DNA from: Armatimonadetes bacterium 55-13 | GTDB taxonomy: Bacteria; Armatimonadota; Fimbriimonadia; Fimbriimonadales; Fimbriimonadaceae | Length of the DNA: 64,000 nt | Direction of reading: 5' to 3' | Assembly: GCA_001898035.1 (NCBI GenBank) | Contig: MKRX01000001.1 | Span: forward strand, 185,318 to 249,317 | In this document: positions 26,401-35,283 of the stretch, piece after piece | Layout of the letters: the number at the start of each line of letters is the position of its first letter | Position numbering within the stretch: the stretch's first letter is position 1 | Position numbers and translations under genes: made by a program | The notes under the pieces: model-generated | Told to the model about the DNA's origin: nothing | What the model saw: only the letters and a program-made list of their open reading frames with translations | The model's database searches: none

Positions 26401-27201
26401 ATGAGGATTAAATACATGGCGCTTGCCGCCACCCTGTCGGTCGTGCCAGCCGCGCACGCAACGGGATTTCTTGATACGTTTGATTCGATCGATCCAGCCT
26501 GGACGACGGATCGCTATGAGCCAGCCGGTTTCACGTCGGCTAACTTTGATGGCGACAATAGGCTCAAAATCGACATCAGCGCTGCTGAGTCGGCTATGAA
26601 CCGACCGTCGGGACAACAGGGCGCCTTCTACAACACTCAAGGCCGTCAGCGGGCATCCGCGGTAGGTACTCAGTGGGAAGTGGCGGGCGATGTCTATATT
26701 TCGACCGACATGCTCTCGGGTGAGAATCTACGACGGACCGACCTGTGGACTCGAGACAATAATCCAGATGAAAATAGCGCGGCATACGCTATTTTTGGCG
26801 TGATTCGAAATGATGCTTCCGATGCGTTCAATCCGAGCGCTTCCGGTATCACCACTCGCTATCGTATCTGGGATGCGGACACGGCCAACGGTTGGGTTGA
26901 CTTAGGCGCCGCCGTAACCGGTGGCTGGCACCATCTCTCTATTCTTTCCACGGGCACCGCGTTTGAGTACCGACTGGATGGCGGTTTGGTCTATACGGAC
27001 AGCACCTATTCGGCTTCGGGTTTTGAAGATCTCCGAACAACGTTTGTTCAGGCTTACAACTTCGGCGATTCACAATTCACCGCCCAAAACTACTCGGTCT
27101 ACTGGGATAACATTTCGGCCCAGCCCGTGCCGGAACCTGCGACGATGGCCGCTCTCGGCTTCGGTGCCCTGGCACTGCTTCGCCGACGAAAGAAGGGTTA
27201 A
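26401..27201 (+). CDS. secreted PEP-CTERM surface protein with beta-sandwich (LamG-like) body
   Basis: The 266-residue protein has a signal peptide (about 1-21) and a strand-rich body of about 215 residues (FLDTFDSIDPAWTTD, later GWHHLSILSTGTAFEYRLDG, like a LamG fold). Its tail is VPEPATMAALGFGALALL then RRRKKG. The tail is the PEP-CTERM sorting signal, normally cut by an exosortase, which is not in the window. A strong ribosome site (GGAGGGG) precedes the ATG. No similar body is recognised. It is probably exported and anchored or released at the surface. Confidence 0.82.
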   Translation: MRIKYMALAATLSVVPAAHATGFLDTFDSIDPAWTTDRYEPAGFTSANFDGDNRLKIDISAAESAMNRPSGQQGAFYNTQGRQRASAVGTQWEVAGDVYISTDMLSGENLRRTDLWTRDNNPDENSAAYAIFGVIRNDASDAFNPSASGITTRYRIWDADTANGWVDLGAAVTGGWHHLSILSTGTAFEYRLDGGLVYTDSTYSASGFEDLRTTFVQAYNFGDSQFTAQNYSVYWDNISAQPVPEPATMAALGFGALALLRRRKKG

Positions 27202-27222
27202 TCGCCCTTAGTCATCGAGACA

Positions 27223-27263
27223 AAAAAGTGAGGCCCACGTCATGGACGTGGGCCTCACTTTTT
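27223..27263. terminator. bidirectional terminator between the PEP-CTERM gene and lexA
   Basis: A perfect 19-bp stem (AAAAAGTGAGGCCCACGTC, 27223-27241, against its complement 27245-27263) with a 3-base ATG loop. The A-run and T-run flanks give a U-tract in both directions, fitting the two convergent genes. Confidence 0.92.
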
Positions 27264-27277
27264 GCGGACGAGAGAAA

Positions 27278-27907
27278 CTAGAATGCCATGCCTTCGTAGT
27301 CTCGCAACAAGCCAACAATCTTTCCGATGATCGTTGCATCTTCTTGCTTGACGTCGATGGGTTGATAGGCGGGATTACTCGGCATTAACTTAACACCATC
27401 TTTAGCGTAATTGATTCGCTTGACGGTGGCCTCCTCTCCGAGAAGCACGGCAACAAGGTCGCCATGATTTGCGGTTCGTTGAGGCTTCACCATGACCAAA
27501 TCTCGTGGCATGATGCCTTCGCCCGACATCGAATCACCCTTGACGCGCAACAGAAACGCTCCTTCAATACGGTGAACCATTTCGCTGGGTACGGGAATCA
27601 GATCTTCCACGTGCTCTTGAGCGTGAATAGGAACACCGGCAGCAATGGAGCCAACCAACGGAACCATGGCAACTCGATTCGACGCCTGGTACTGAGGATG
27701 CGTCACCTTGATCGAGCGAGGCGTGTTAGACCGGGAAATATATCCTTTCTTCTCCAACGCATCCAGGTGAACGGTAACGCCGCGAAGCGACCCAATATCG
27801 AAATGACTGCCAATCTCTCGAATCGACGGCGGATAGCCCTCACGCTGTACATAGTCGAGAACGTATTGGAGAATCATCTCCTGTCTTTTTGTGAGTCCCT
27901 TCGCCAT
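27278..27907 (-). CDS. lexA: LexA repressor, SOS regulator
   Basis: The 209-residue protein has an N-terminal winged helix (1-68, recognition part SIREIGSHFDIGSLRGVTVH). Its S24 latent protease has cleavage bond Ala90-Gly91, Ser126 (GDSMS) and Lys163 (TVKR). RecA-stimulated self-cleavage lifts repression of DNA repair genes. A strong ribosome site (AAAGGAGT) and consensus promoter lie upstream. It is divergent from the SurA-like gene. Confidence 0.96.
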   Translation of the reverse strand: MAKGLTKRQEMILQYVLDYVQREGYPPSIREIGSHFDIGSLRGVTVHLDALEKKGYISRSNTPRSIKVTHPQYQASNRVAMVPLVGSIAAGVPIHAQEHVEDLIPVPSEMVHRIEGAFLLRVKGDSMSGEGIMPRDLVMVKPQRTANHGDLVAVLLGEEATVKRINYAKDGVKLMPSNPAYQPIDVKQEDATIIGKIVGLLRDYEGMAF

Positions 27908-27938
27908 TACTTACTCCTTTCGGCACGCAGTTTTCCAC

Positions 27939-27966
27939 ATTGTACAACGTTTTGTCTACGTGTCAA
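27939..27966 (-). promoter_or_regulatory. lexA promoter with overlapping palindrome
   Basis: On the minus strand a perfect -35 TTGACA (27966-27961) and -10 TACAAT (27944-27939) are 16 bp apart. The -10 lies within the palindrome TTGTACAA (27940-27947), a plausible binding site for LexA itself, but only one short copy is seen. The start codon at 27907 follows about 25 bases after the likely transcription start. Confidence 0.72.
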
Positions 27967-28047
27967 GCACCGTTCGACGGCTATTCACATGTCTAGGGGA
28001 ACTCAACATGCCATACTAAACGTTCCCGATCTGTAGGTGAATAGGCG

Positions 28048-29799
28048 TTGTCGATAAGCAAAGTACAAGAGTTACTCCAGAACAAAGGCTGTGTCTGGAC
28101 CGTTTCCATTTTGATGGTGGTCGGTGTTGTCGTTTCAAGTTTCGCGCAATGCGGAAGACAGCACGACGTCGAGCGCGCGGGCATGTCCGTCCCCGGTGCA
28201 GTAGTGGCCCAAGTTGGCGACTATCCCATCACCGAGCGTTCCATTTCTACTCAGAACAGCCAAATGGAAAGGATGTATGGCCAGTCCGTAGACAACTTTC
28301 CGCCTGAAATCCGCGTTCAGTTCAAGGCAGGAACTCTGAATAGCCTGATTGGCAACGCATTCACGCTGGAACTGGCCAAGAAATATGGTGTGGAGCCTTC
28401 AGACGAAGACATCTTGGCTCAGGCAGAGAAGGCAACTGACGATCAGATCCAAAGCTATAAGACCCAGCTGATTCAGATGAAGAAGCTGAAAGAAGGCGCC
28501 ACCGAACAAGAGTTCCAAACCGCCTTCAAGTCGGAGACCGGAAAGACCGTGGCTGAAGTTAAGCAGCAGGTAGAGGACGAGCTCAAACAGAATCTCCAAA
28601 GCCCGGATCTGCGCGTCATCATGGCTGCCCAGTCGATCAGCGTTCCCCTGCTGGAGGCTGTAAAGAAGACGGTTCAAATTTCGGACGACGAACTGAAGAA
28701 GTCTTACGACAAGTACGTCTTCAAGAAAATTACGATTTCCAAAGGCGATACCGAGGAAGTTGCGAAGAAAGCTCTTGCCGAAATCAAGGGCGGATTAAGC
28801 TTCGAGTCGGCGATTGACCGATATTCCAACGATCAGCCCGAAGCAAAGAAGAAGTTGAGCGAGTCCACCACCGAAATGGTTCGAGCAACCATGGACGGCG
28901 TTCCTTTCTATGCTCCATTAAAGGACCTTAAAGTGGGTGAGGTCAGCGATCTCATTCGGTCGGGCAGCACGGTTTCCATTTACAAGCTCGTTTCCATCAA
29001 GAGCGATCTGCCGAAGGATTTCGACAAAAAGAAAGATGAGTACCGGCAAACGGCGCTTGCATCGCGAGCCGCAAACAAATTACAAACCGAACTGAAAGAC
29101 CTGCAGAAGAATGGCAAGGTTATCTGGAAGAGCGACGGCTGGAAGGCGCTGTACGATTATGCGCAGCTCAGTACGGAGCAACTGGATGGTGCAAAGAGAA
29201 AAGAAAAGCTCGAAGACATCTTGAAGCAGGCTCAAGCAGCGGCTGAATCTTCAGGCGTTGATAGCTCTCGCACGGCCAATCTGTTGGCGTACGTTGTCTT
29301 CAATCAAATTTACGAACAGGCTTCTCCGGCCGAGAAAACGAAACTGGCCGACAAGAGAATCGAGGTTCTCGAAGGATTTCTTCGAGACTCGGAGGATGTG
29401 CGAGTGCGGCTTGAGCTCGTTAAGCTTTACTTTGACAAGAAAGACGCTCAGAACTTCACCGACGAACTGATGCGCGCCGCCGACGCAAATGCAAGCCACA
29501 CCGACGCCAGCGGACAGAGTAACTTCAATGAGATCAACAAGTATCTCAAACAGGGCGAAGACGCCAAACTGATCAAGGACGAGGACAAGAAGATCATTGA
29601 AGAGTCTCAACGAAGCTGGGTTGAGACAAAGAAAGAGAACGATAAGTACGAGGAAGAAGCTCGAAAGCAAGCCGCGGAAGATGCCAAGAAGGCTGCCGAG
29701 GAAGCCAAGAAGAGCTCAGAAAAGAAGCCGGATGACGTCAAAACTCGCGAAGAGTTCAACCAATCGAAGAATGGGACGACCGAAGGCAAAGGTAAGTAA
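28048..29799 (+). CDS. membrane-anchored SurA/PpiD-like peptidyl-prolyl isomerase chaperone
   Basis: The 583-residue protein starts at TTG with a GGTGA site. It has one N-terminal hydrophobic segment (about 17-34), then a SurA-type N domain (about 50-205, with QVGDYPITE). A parvulin-like domain follows (about 220-345, YVFKKITISKGDTEEVAKKALAEIKGG cut across it). A long charged helical region with an E/K/A-rich tail (about 535-575) ends it. It would fold outer-membrane or secreted proteins in the periplasm. The gene diverges from lexA and precedes rsmI by 3 bp. Confidence 0.78.
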   Translation: MSISKVQELLQNKGCVWTVSILMVVGVVVSSFAQCGRQHDVERAGMSVPGAVVAQVGDYPITERSISTQNSQMERMYGQSVDNFPPEIRVQFKAGTLNSLIGNAFTLELAKKYGVEPSDEDILAQAEKATDDQIQSYKTQLIQMKKLKEGATEQEFQTAFKSETGKTVAEVKQQVEDELKQNLQSPDLRVIMAAQSISVPLLEAVKKTVQISDDELKKSYDKYVFKKITISKGDTEEVAKKALAEIKGGLSFESAIDRYSNDQPEAKKKLSESTTEMVRATMDGVPFYAPLKDLKVGEVSDLIRSGSTVSIYKLVSIKSDLPKDFDKKKDEYRQTALASRAANKLQTELKDLQKNGKVIWKSDGWKALYDYAQLSTEQLDGAKRKEKLEDILKQAQAAAESSGVDSSRTANLLAYVVFNQIYEQASPAEKTKLADKRIEVLEGFLRDSEDVRVRLELVKLYFDKKDAQNFTDELMRAADANASHTDASGQSNFNEINKYLKQGEDAKLIKDEDKKIIEESQRSWVETKKENDKYEEEARKQAAEDAKKAAEEAKKSSEKKPDDVKTREEFNQSKNGTTEGKGK

Positions 29800-29802
29800 G
29801 GA

Positions 29803-30498
29803 ATGTCTGAGAGTGGCAAGCTTGTATTGATTGCCACGCCGATCGGCAATTTGTCCGACCTCTCGCCCCGAGCCATTGAAGCGCTCGGGGCGGCTTCATT
29901 TTGGGTTGTGGAAGATACGCGTATCAGCGGGAAGCTTCAGTCTCATCTTGGGTTCAAAAAGCCAATGAAAATCCTGAATGACCATACCGGCGACAACGCG
30001 GTAGCGAAATACCTCGAGGAGATTGAAGAGGGCGCAGTTGTGGCCCTGATAACGGACGGAGGCGCTCCCGTTATCAGTGATCCCGGATCTCGTCTTTGTG
30101 ATGCCTGTCTGGATGCTGAAATCGAGGTTGAGGCGATCCCCGGGCCCAGTGCCGTGACCACGGCGCTCATGCTCAGTGGCTTTTTCGCCCAAAGATTTGC
30201 TTTTTTGGGCTTTTTGGGAAGAAAGCCAGGGGCCATTCGTGGAGAACTCGAACCTTTTAAGGATTCACCCCTAACACTTGTACTTTTCGAATCTCCATTT
30301 CGCTTTGAGGCACTACTCAACGTTGCTTTCGAAGTATTTGGAGAACGCAGATTCACCATTTGTCGGGAGATGACCAAGCTGCACGAGCAAGTTTATCGCG
30401 GCAAATTGCCGATAATTCCCGATGAAAAGCTTGTTCCTCGTAAAGGTGAAGTTACAATAGTGATCGAAGGAGTCCGACGTGCTCGTGTGGAAGAGTGA
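29803..30498 (+). CDS. rsmI: 16S rRNA 2'-O-methyltransferase RsmI
   Basis: The 231-residue tetrapyrrole-methylase-fold protein shows the RsmI set: ATPIGNLSDLSPRA at the N terminus, EDTRIS, LITDGGAPVISDPG and EAIPGPSAVTTAL. It modifies C1402 of 16S rRNA. It is shorter than the E. coli enzyme (about 286) and lacks most of the C-terminal accessory domain. It starts 3 bp after the SurA-like gene, so the two are one transcript. Confidence 0.93.
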   Translation: MSESGKLVLIATPIGNLSDLSPRAIEALGAASFWVVEDTRISGKLQSHLGFKKPMKILNDHTGDNAVAKYLEEIEEGAVVALITDGGAPVISDPGSRLCDACLDAEIEVEAIPGPSAVTTALMLSGFFAQRFAFLGFLGRKPGAIRGELEPFKDSPLTLVLFESPFRFEALLNVAFEVFGERRFTICREMTKLHEQVYRGKLPIIPDEKLVPRKGEVTIVIEGVRRARVEE

Positions 30499-30555
30499 TG
30501 CCAAGGTAGGTACACTACGCGAGTTCAACTAAAAGGGGCAAGCAACGGAGAGCTA

Positions 30556-31491
30556 ATGACAATGAGGGCGATAACCAGATTTGCCATAGGGATACTGACG
30601 CTTATGGTGTTGTTCGTTACAGCGAACGCGCAGAACGATCAGTACACCCTTCGGCCCGAGGATGTTCTTCGGATTGCGATCTATAACGAACCGCAGGTGA
30701 ATGCGGAAGTGCCGATCGGAACCGATGGATCCATGACCGCGCCCTTCTTGGAACCGATCCAAGTCGCCGGAATGACCATTGGCGAACTTCAGAAGAAGTT
30801 GACCGCCGAATACATCAAGACTCTCCGTCTTCGTGATCCCAAGGTTTCAGTCGTCGTCGTTCGCTACCGACCCGTTCGGGCTTCTGTAGGGGGATTTGTG
30901 AATCGACCCGGAGTCTATGATCTCCGCCCTGGAGACACAATTCTGACCCTCTTGAATTTCGGTGGAGGCGTGGTCACAGATCGCGCCGATCTGAGAAGAG
31001 CGACCCTTCGAAAGGCAGGAACCAACGAACTAATTCCGTTAGACCTGTTTGCAATCCTCAATCGTGCTGACACGACCCAGAATTACGTCGTCGAGGATGG
31101 CGATATCTTGAACGTGCCAGAGTCTAACAATCGAGTGATTGTCATCGGTCAAGTGCCTCGCCCGAACTCCTACTTCTACAAAGAGCCTATGACCGTTCAG
31201 GATGTTCTGGCTCAGGCCGGAGGCGAAATTCCCACGCGATCCTGGTTGAGCCGAACGTTGGTCATCCGTGAGCGACCCGGTATGCCGGGAGTCTATGACC
31301 GCATTCAGTGCGACATCGTTCGGTTCATCCGAAATGGAGATTCGGCCCAGAACATTCAGCTTCAGCCTGGTGATATCGTATACGTGCCGGAGACCAAGAC
31401 GCCCGATCTTGACCGAATCGGTCGATTCCTAAGTTCGGCTGCCTTCTTTAACAACGTCTTCCGAGGCGGACTCTTCGGGTTCCGTATCTAG
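30556..31491 (+). CDS. polysaccharide export protein with SLBB domains (Wza/BexD type)
   Basis: The 311-residue exported protein has a signal peptide ending near ANAQ (about 26) and no lipobox Cys. The poly-export domain is YTLRPEDVLRIAIYNEPQ onward (about 30-110). SLBB regions follow (GGFVNRPGVYDLRPG at about 113 and VIGQVPRPNSYFY at about 195). It ends in a hydrophobic FRGGLFGFRI tail that could insert in the outer membrane. It would form the outer part of an exopolysaccharide export channel. No polymerase or Wzc gene is in the window. Confidence 0.85.
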   Translation: MTMRAITRFAIGILTLMVLFVTANAQNDQYTLRPEDVLRIAIYNEPQVNAEVPIGTDGSMTAPFLEPIQVAGMTIGELQKKLTAEYIKTLRLRDPKVSVVVVRYRPVRASVGGFVNRPGVYDLRPGDTILTLLNFGGGVVTDRADLRRATLRKAGTNELIPLDLFAILNRADTTQNYVVEDGDILNVPESNNRVIVIGQVPRPNSYFYKEPMTVQDVLAQAGGEIPTRSWLSRTLVIRERPGMPGVYDRIQCDIVRFIRNGDSAQNIQLQPGDIVYVPETKTPDLDRIGRFLSSAAFFNNVFRGGLFGFRI

Positions 31492-31500
31492 TTGTTCACG

Positions 31501-31542
31501 AATGAAGAGGGCCGAAGACGATCGTCTTCGGCCCTCTTCATT
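31501..31542. terminator. 42-bp perfect palindrome, bidirectional terminator
   Basis: All 42 bases form one perfect palindrome centred between 31521 and 31522 (GAAGACGATCGTCTTC core), flanked inward by AATGAAGAGGGCC and its complement. It lies between two convergent genes 9 bp after the export gene stop and 17 bp before the OsmC stop. The U-tract is short on either side, so termination would rest on the stem. Confidence 0.8.
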
Positions 31543-31559
31543 TGTCTTGTCGCCGCCGC

Positions 31560-31982
31560 CTAAACGATTTCCCAGTTGCTCTCAATCTTCGGCCCCTGTC
31601 GCAACGTAGCGATGACGGAACAGTATTTCTCATCGCTGAGTTGAACCGCTCGCTCGATGGCCGTTGGATCAAGGTCTTCTCCCGTTAGCCGATGACGGAT
31701 AACAATAGATGTGAAGGGTCGAGGCCATGTGCCTTCGCCAACTCGTTCACCCTCAATCAGGATCTGATAACCCGTCACTTTCTGCTGCTTTTTGCGAAGG
31801 ATGGAGATGACATCCATGGCGCTACAGGCGGCAATCGATGAGAGGAGTGCCTCTACGGGCGTCGGTCCGCGATTCTCGCCACCTACGCCAGGGTAGGCGT
31901 CCATGGTAAAGCCGTTTCCACTCGGGACCTCTGAAGTAAAGGCCATCATTCCGTTCCAGTTGACCGTAACCACATTTTGCAT
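31560..31982 (-). CDS. OsmC/Ohr family protein
   Basis: The 140-residue protein (ATG at 31982) has the two redox cysteines of the OsmC family, Cys53 (IAACSAMD) and Cys121 (EKYCSVIATL). The GENRGPTPVEALLSSIAAC helix matches the core. Such enzymes reduce organic hydroperoxides or related thiol-reactive oxidants. The upstream frame to 32012 would overlap the phosphoesterase gene and is less likely. It begins 17 bp after that gene's stop, so co-transcription is likely. Confidence 0.87.
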   Translation of the reverse strand: MQNVVTVNWNGMMAFTSEVPSGNGFTMDAYPGVGGENRGPTPVEALLSSIAACSAMDVISILRKKQQKVTGYQILIEGERVGEGTWPRPFTSIVIRHRLTGEDLDPTAIERAVQLSDEKYCSVIATLRQGPKIESNWEIV

Positions 31983-31998
31983 TATGCCAGTTATCCGT

Positions 31999-34041
31999 CT
32001 AAACGACTTCAAATGCGGCTACCGTGTTGGAATACGAACCCGCATACACCCTATTTCCTTCGGCTGCTGGAGACGCCAAGAAGTGTCCTAAAGGCAATCT
32101 CGTTTGCGCAACGATCTTTCCGTCTTCTTTGTCAAGAATCGATAAGAGCGATCCAACAGAGCCGATGGCGACGAAGTTCTCGCCAATGGCCGGCGAAGAA
32201 TCGTAGATGATCGAGCCGGTTCCAGACACCCAAAGCGTCTCCCCGGTTTCTGCCGAGTGACAACGCACTTCTCCCAAATCACCCAGGCCACCCACATAGA
32301 TGCGCCCGTTCTCGATTCGTGGCGACGAGTGCCCAAATTTGTCGGTCTTGCTGGAAACCAACCAGCGCTGATCGCCAGACTTCGCGTCGAAACAGAAAAG
32401 CCCATTTCCATTTGCCGGTACGTAGACTCGGCCATCCGCATAGCAGGGGCCCCCAATGGCCGGGGACCAAGCAAAGGTCCGTTCGAAACAAGGCTTTCGC
32501 CAGATCATGGAGCCCGTCTTGACGTCGATCGCATAGACATGGCTATCCCAAGCGCCGATGAAGAACCGATCGCCGTCCGTGGTGGCGTGGGTCTGAGCAA
32601 ATGCTGTATTACTCTTGGGCATCTCGTAAACCCAAAGCTTCTGGCCAGACTTCCGATCCAATCCGTAGAAATGTCCATCGCCACTGACGATGCAAACGAC
32701 TCCTTGTGCTACTGCCGCCGAGGCGTAGACCGGTCCCTCAGTTTGAAGTCGCCACAGCTCTTTTCCAGAGTGAACGTCCAGAGCATAGAAGTTGGCATCT
32801 GCGCTTCCTACAAAGAGCTGGTCACCGTCGATCACCGGCGATGAATGACAGTAAGCGCCAGTCTTGGCTCGCCATACTTGCCGGCCATTGGTTTTGTTGA
32901 GGCAGCTAACGGAGCCATCCATGGCTGAGACATAGATCCGATCTCCGACGATCTTGACGTGAGACATCACCCCGCCGGTGAGCTTGGACTGCCAAATCTT
33001 TCTTAGCCGAGAGGGAGGCGGCGTATCGACAAGATAAGTGCTCTGCAATCCACTCTTGGGATCCCTTATCTCAACGATCTGTTGCCCAGCAGCTCTCCCA
33101 AGCAACATGGCAAGGGAGGGGACGTTCTCGATATCTTCCCAAGCTCGATAGCAAACGCGTATTTGCCCACTTCTCGCTGCATCGTAGGCGGCGGTGAGGG
33201 GAAGCGATCCCGTGGCCCAGACGGCTCGTTTGCCTCTATCGGCGGCCAGAGGAACGGTCGAAAGTAGGTGTTGCTTGGGCCGTTGCGTGGTCCGTCGCGA
33301 CATCCGAATTTCGCTCTTGGCACGGTCGACTTCGACAAACTCCCATGAGCCTTGGTAGAGACCCTTGTTCATCGTGTTAACGATCCCATCCCAATTCCAA
33401 AGAAGATCGCTGTGGCCGTGACCGTTGAACAAGATCTTGACGTTGTAGGGCTCCAGGATTTTTCGGAGCTCCTCCTCATTGTCGATCATCACCTGATCCC
33501 GACCAACCCAGTGGTGGGTTACGACGAACACGGGTGCGCTACGGCCAATCTTTTTGAGCGTTTCCGCGAGCCAGCGGAGTTGTTCTGCCTCATAGTGTCC
33601 CCAGTGCGACAGAGGAACGGTGCTGTCGAGCAAAAGGAAATGGACCCCTTTATGCTCGAAATAACTATGGGGTGCGTTGAGTCGTTCACGAAAGATCTTA
33701 ACGCCTTGAGGCGACCAACGGACATCGTGGTTTCCCGCTGTGTGATAAACGGGAAGCCCGAAGTCCTTGAGGATCGCTTGGTAATTATCGTATTCTCCCG
33801 CCCAACCATAGTCAGTTACATCTCCACCGTTGATCGCAAAGTCGATAGGACGGGTCTTCATTTCGGCGAACATTTCGCCGCACTCTTTGATGTTGTTCTT
33901 GAGCCCGACGTGGGTATCGCTAAAGAAGGAGAAGTTGAAGCTGTCGTCCTTTGCGATGAAAGCGTCTGCGTAACGGGTGATGGGGGCGAGGCTGGCGGCC
34001 GCGCCCAACTTTAAGACGTCTCGACGTGAAAAATTGCTCAT
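31999..34041 (-). CDS. Tat-exported metallophosphoesterase fused to PQQ-like beta-propeller
   Basis: The 680-residue protein starts with a twin-arginine signal (SRRDVLKLGAAASLAP). The metallophosphoesterase domain (about 30-260) has SDTHVG, NGGDVTD, GNHD and GHGH metal motifs. From about 290 it becomes a WD/PQQ-like propeller with repeats such as GRQVWRAKTG, GKELWRLQTEG and GQKLWVYEMP, seen also in BamB. The exported enzyme probably hydrolyses phosphate esters, with the propeller for binding. The gene is upstream of OsmC on the same strand. Confidence 0.83.
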   Translation of the reverse strand: MSNFSRRDVLKLGAAASLAPITRYADAFIAKDDSFNFSFFSDTHVGLKNNIKECGEMFAEMKTRPIDFAINGGDVTDYGWAGEYDNYQAILKDFGLPVYHTAGNHDVRWSPQGVKIFRERLNAPHSYFEHKGVHFLLLDSTVPLSHWGHYEAEQLRWLAETLKKIGRSAPVFVVTHHWVGRDQVMIDNEEELRKILEPYNVKILFNGHGHSDLLWNWDGIVNTMNKGLYQGSWEFVEVDRAKSEIRMSRRTTQRPKQHLLSTVPLAADRGKRAVWATGSLPLTAAYDAARSGQIRVCYRAWEDIENVPSLAMLLGRAAGQQIVEIRDPKSGLQSTYLVDTPPPSRLRKIWQSKLTGGVMSHVKIVGDRIYVSAMDGSVSCLNKTNGRQVWRAKTGAYCHSSPVIDGDQLFVGSADANFYALDVHSGKELWRLQTEGPVYASAAVAQGVVCIVSGDGHFYGLDRKSGQKLWVYEMPKSNTAFAQTHATTDGDRFFIGAWDSHVYAIDVKTGSMIWRKPCFERTFAWSPAIGGPCYADGRVYVPANGNGLFCFDAKSGDQRWLVSSKTDKFGHSSPRIENGRIYVGGLGDLGEVRCHSAETGETLWVSGTGSIIYDSSPAIGENFVAIGSVGSLLSILDKEDGKIVAQTRLPLGHFLASPAAEGNRVYAGSYSNTVAAFEVV

Positions 34042-34058
34042 GCTCGGGCTCCGTGGTG

Positions 34059-34074
34059 GGCAGGCGTGCCTGCC
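34059..34074. repeat. short hairpin in the phosphoesterase/oxidoreductase gap
   Basis: GGCAGGC (34059-34065) pairs with GCCTGCC (34068-34074) across a GT loop, between the oxidoreductase stop (34135) and the phosphoesterase start (34041). There is no U-run. It may be a weak terminator or a dispersed palindrome. Confidence 0.4.
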
Positions 34075-34134
34075 TTCGAAAGAGATATTGGACTGTTCGT
34101 TCCCGAGCCTAACCGGCTGAACTCAATGCGCAGT

Positions 34135-35238
34135 TTACACAAGATCGCTGGCGAACGCGTCCGTTGGCATTGCCGCCGGGCGCTCAACCTTATGTGTGAG
34201 TTTTACGTACTGGCTCTGTTCGCTGGAGGCCAAGAATGCGTGCATCGTTTCCAGAACGTGGAGAGCAAGTTCGCCACTGGCTCGGTGCGGGCGCCCTTCT
34301 TGGATTGCATGTGCCATATCTAAGACGCCTACGCCTCGGCTGTTTTGGGCAAATCCATGCGTAAGCGGCACTTCATGCCAATCAGAGTCTGATTTTCCGC
34401 GAATCTGGACGCGATCGCCAAAAGAATTGGGATCTCCTACCAACATCGAGCCCTCCGTGCCATGGAGGATGATTGGCGCCACGTTGCCGTGCCAGACATC
34501 AAAGCTCTGAACGATTACGCCAATCGCGCCGGTAGAAAACTGAACGGAGCCCGTGATGTGGGTGGGAGTTTCGACATCAATCCCGACGCCGCGTTTGGGC
34601 TCACTGGTGATGGTACGCATGGGAAAGGTAACACGAGCGATTCCCGCCACTCGATCAATGCTGCCCATAAGGTTAATGAGGGCGGTCAGGTAGTACGGAC
34701 CCATGTCCATCATGGGTCCTCCACCCACTTGATAATAAAACTCAGGAGATGGGTGCCAACTTTCATGACCGTGGCATTGCATGTGTGCCTCACAGGCAAT
34801 GACCTCTCCAATAGCACCTTCGTCAATGAGTTTGCGGCAAGTCTGGATACCCCCTCCCAAAAACGTATCGGGCGCGCATCCCACTCTAACCCCTTTTGAG
34901 TCAGCCTTTTCTACGAGCTGTGCACCGTCCTCCAATGAGATGGTCAGCGGCTTTTCGTTGTAGACATGTTTGCCCGCTTCAACTGCGGCTAATGCCACGC
35001 TCGCATGTGCATTGGGAATCGTAAGATTCAAGACGAGATCAATATCCGGGTGTTTAAGCAGGTCCACCGTCGGAAGGGCAAGGGGAACATTGTAGCGTGC
35101 CGCCGCCGCTTCAGCTCGAGCGATGTCGATGTCAGCGCAAGCCACTACCTCGGTCGACTTGTACTTGCTCAGATTCTCAAAGTAGATGCCGCTGATGTTT
35201 CCACAGCCGACGATGCCGATCCGAAGGGGACTGCTCAT
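34135..35238 (-). CDS. Gfo/Idh/MocA family oxidoreductase
   Basis: The 367-residue protein has a Rossmann start (IGIVGCGNISGIYFENL), EKPLTIS with the catalytic-region Lys, and a C-terminal alpha/beta domain with GGGPMMDMGPYY. Family members act on sugars or inositols with NAD(P). No signal peptide is seen. The substrate is not known. It lies upstream of the phosphoesterase on the same strand, 93 bp away. Confidence 0.85.
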   Translation of the reverse strand: MSSPLRIGIVGCGNISGIYFENLSKYKSTEVVACADIDIARAEAAAARYNVPLALPTVDLLKHPDIDLVLNLTIPNAHASVALAAVEAGKHVYNEKPLTISLEDGAQLVEKADSKGVRVGCAPDTFLGGGIQTCRKLIDEGAIGEVIACEAHMQCHGHESWHPSPEFYYQVGGGPMMDMGPYYLTALINLMGSIDRVAGIARVTFPMRTITSEPKRGVGIDVETPTHITGSVQFSTGAIGVIVQSFDVWHGNVAPIILHGTEGSMLVGDPNSFGDRVQIRGKSDSDWHEVPLTHGFAQNSRGVGVLDMAHAIQEGRPHRASGELALHVLETMHAFLASSEQSQYVKLTHKVERPAAMPTDAFASDLV

Positions 35239-35283
35239 TGCCGCCGGATTTTACAATTTCCTTGTCAATGATTGGCAAGCAGG

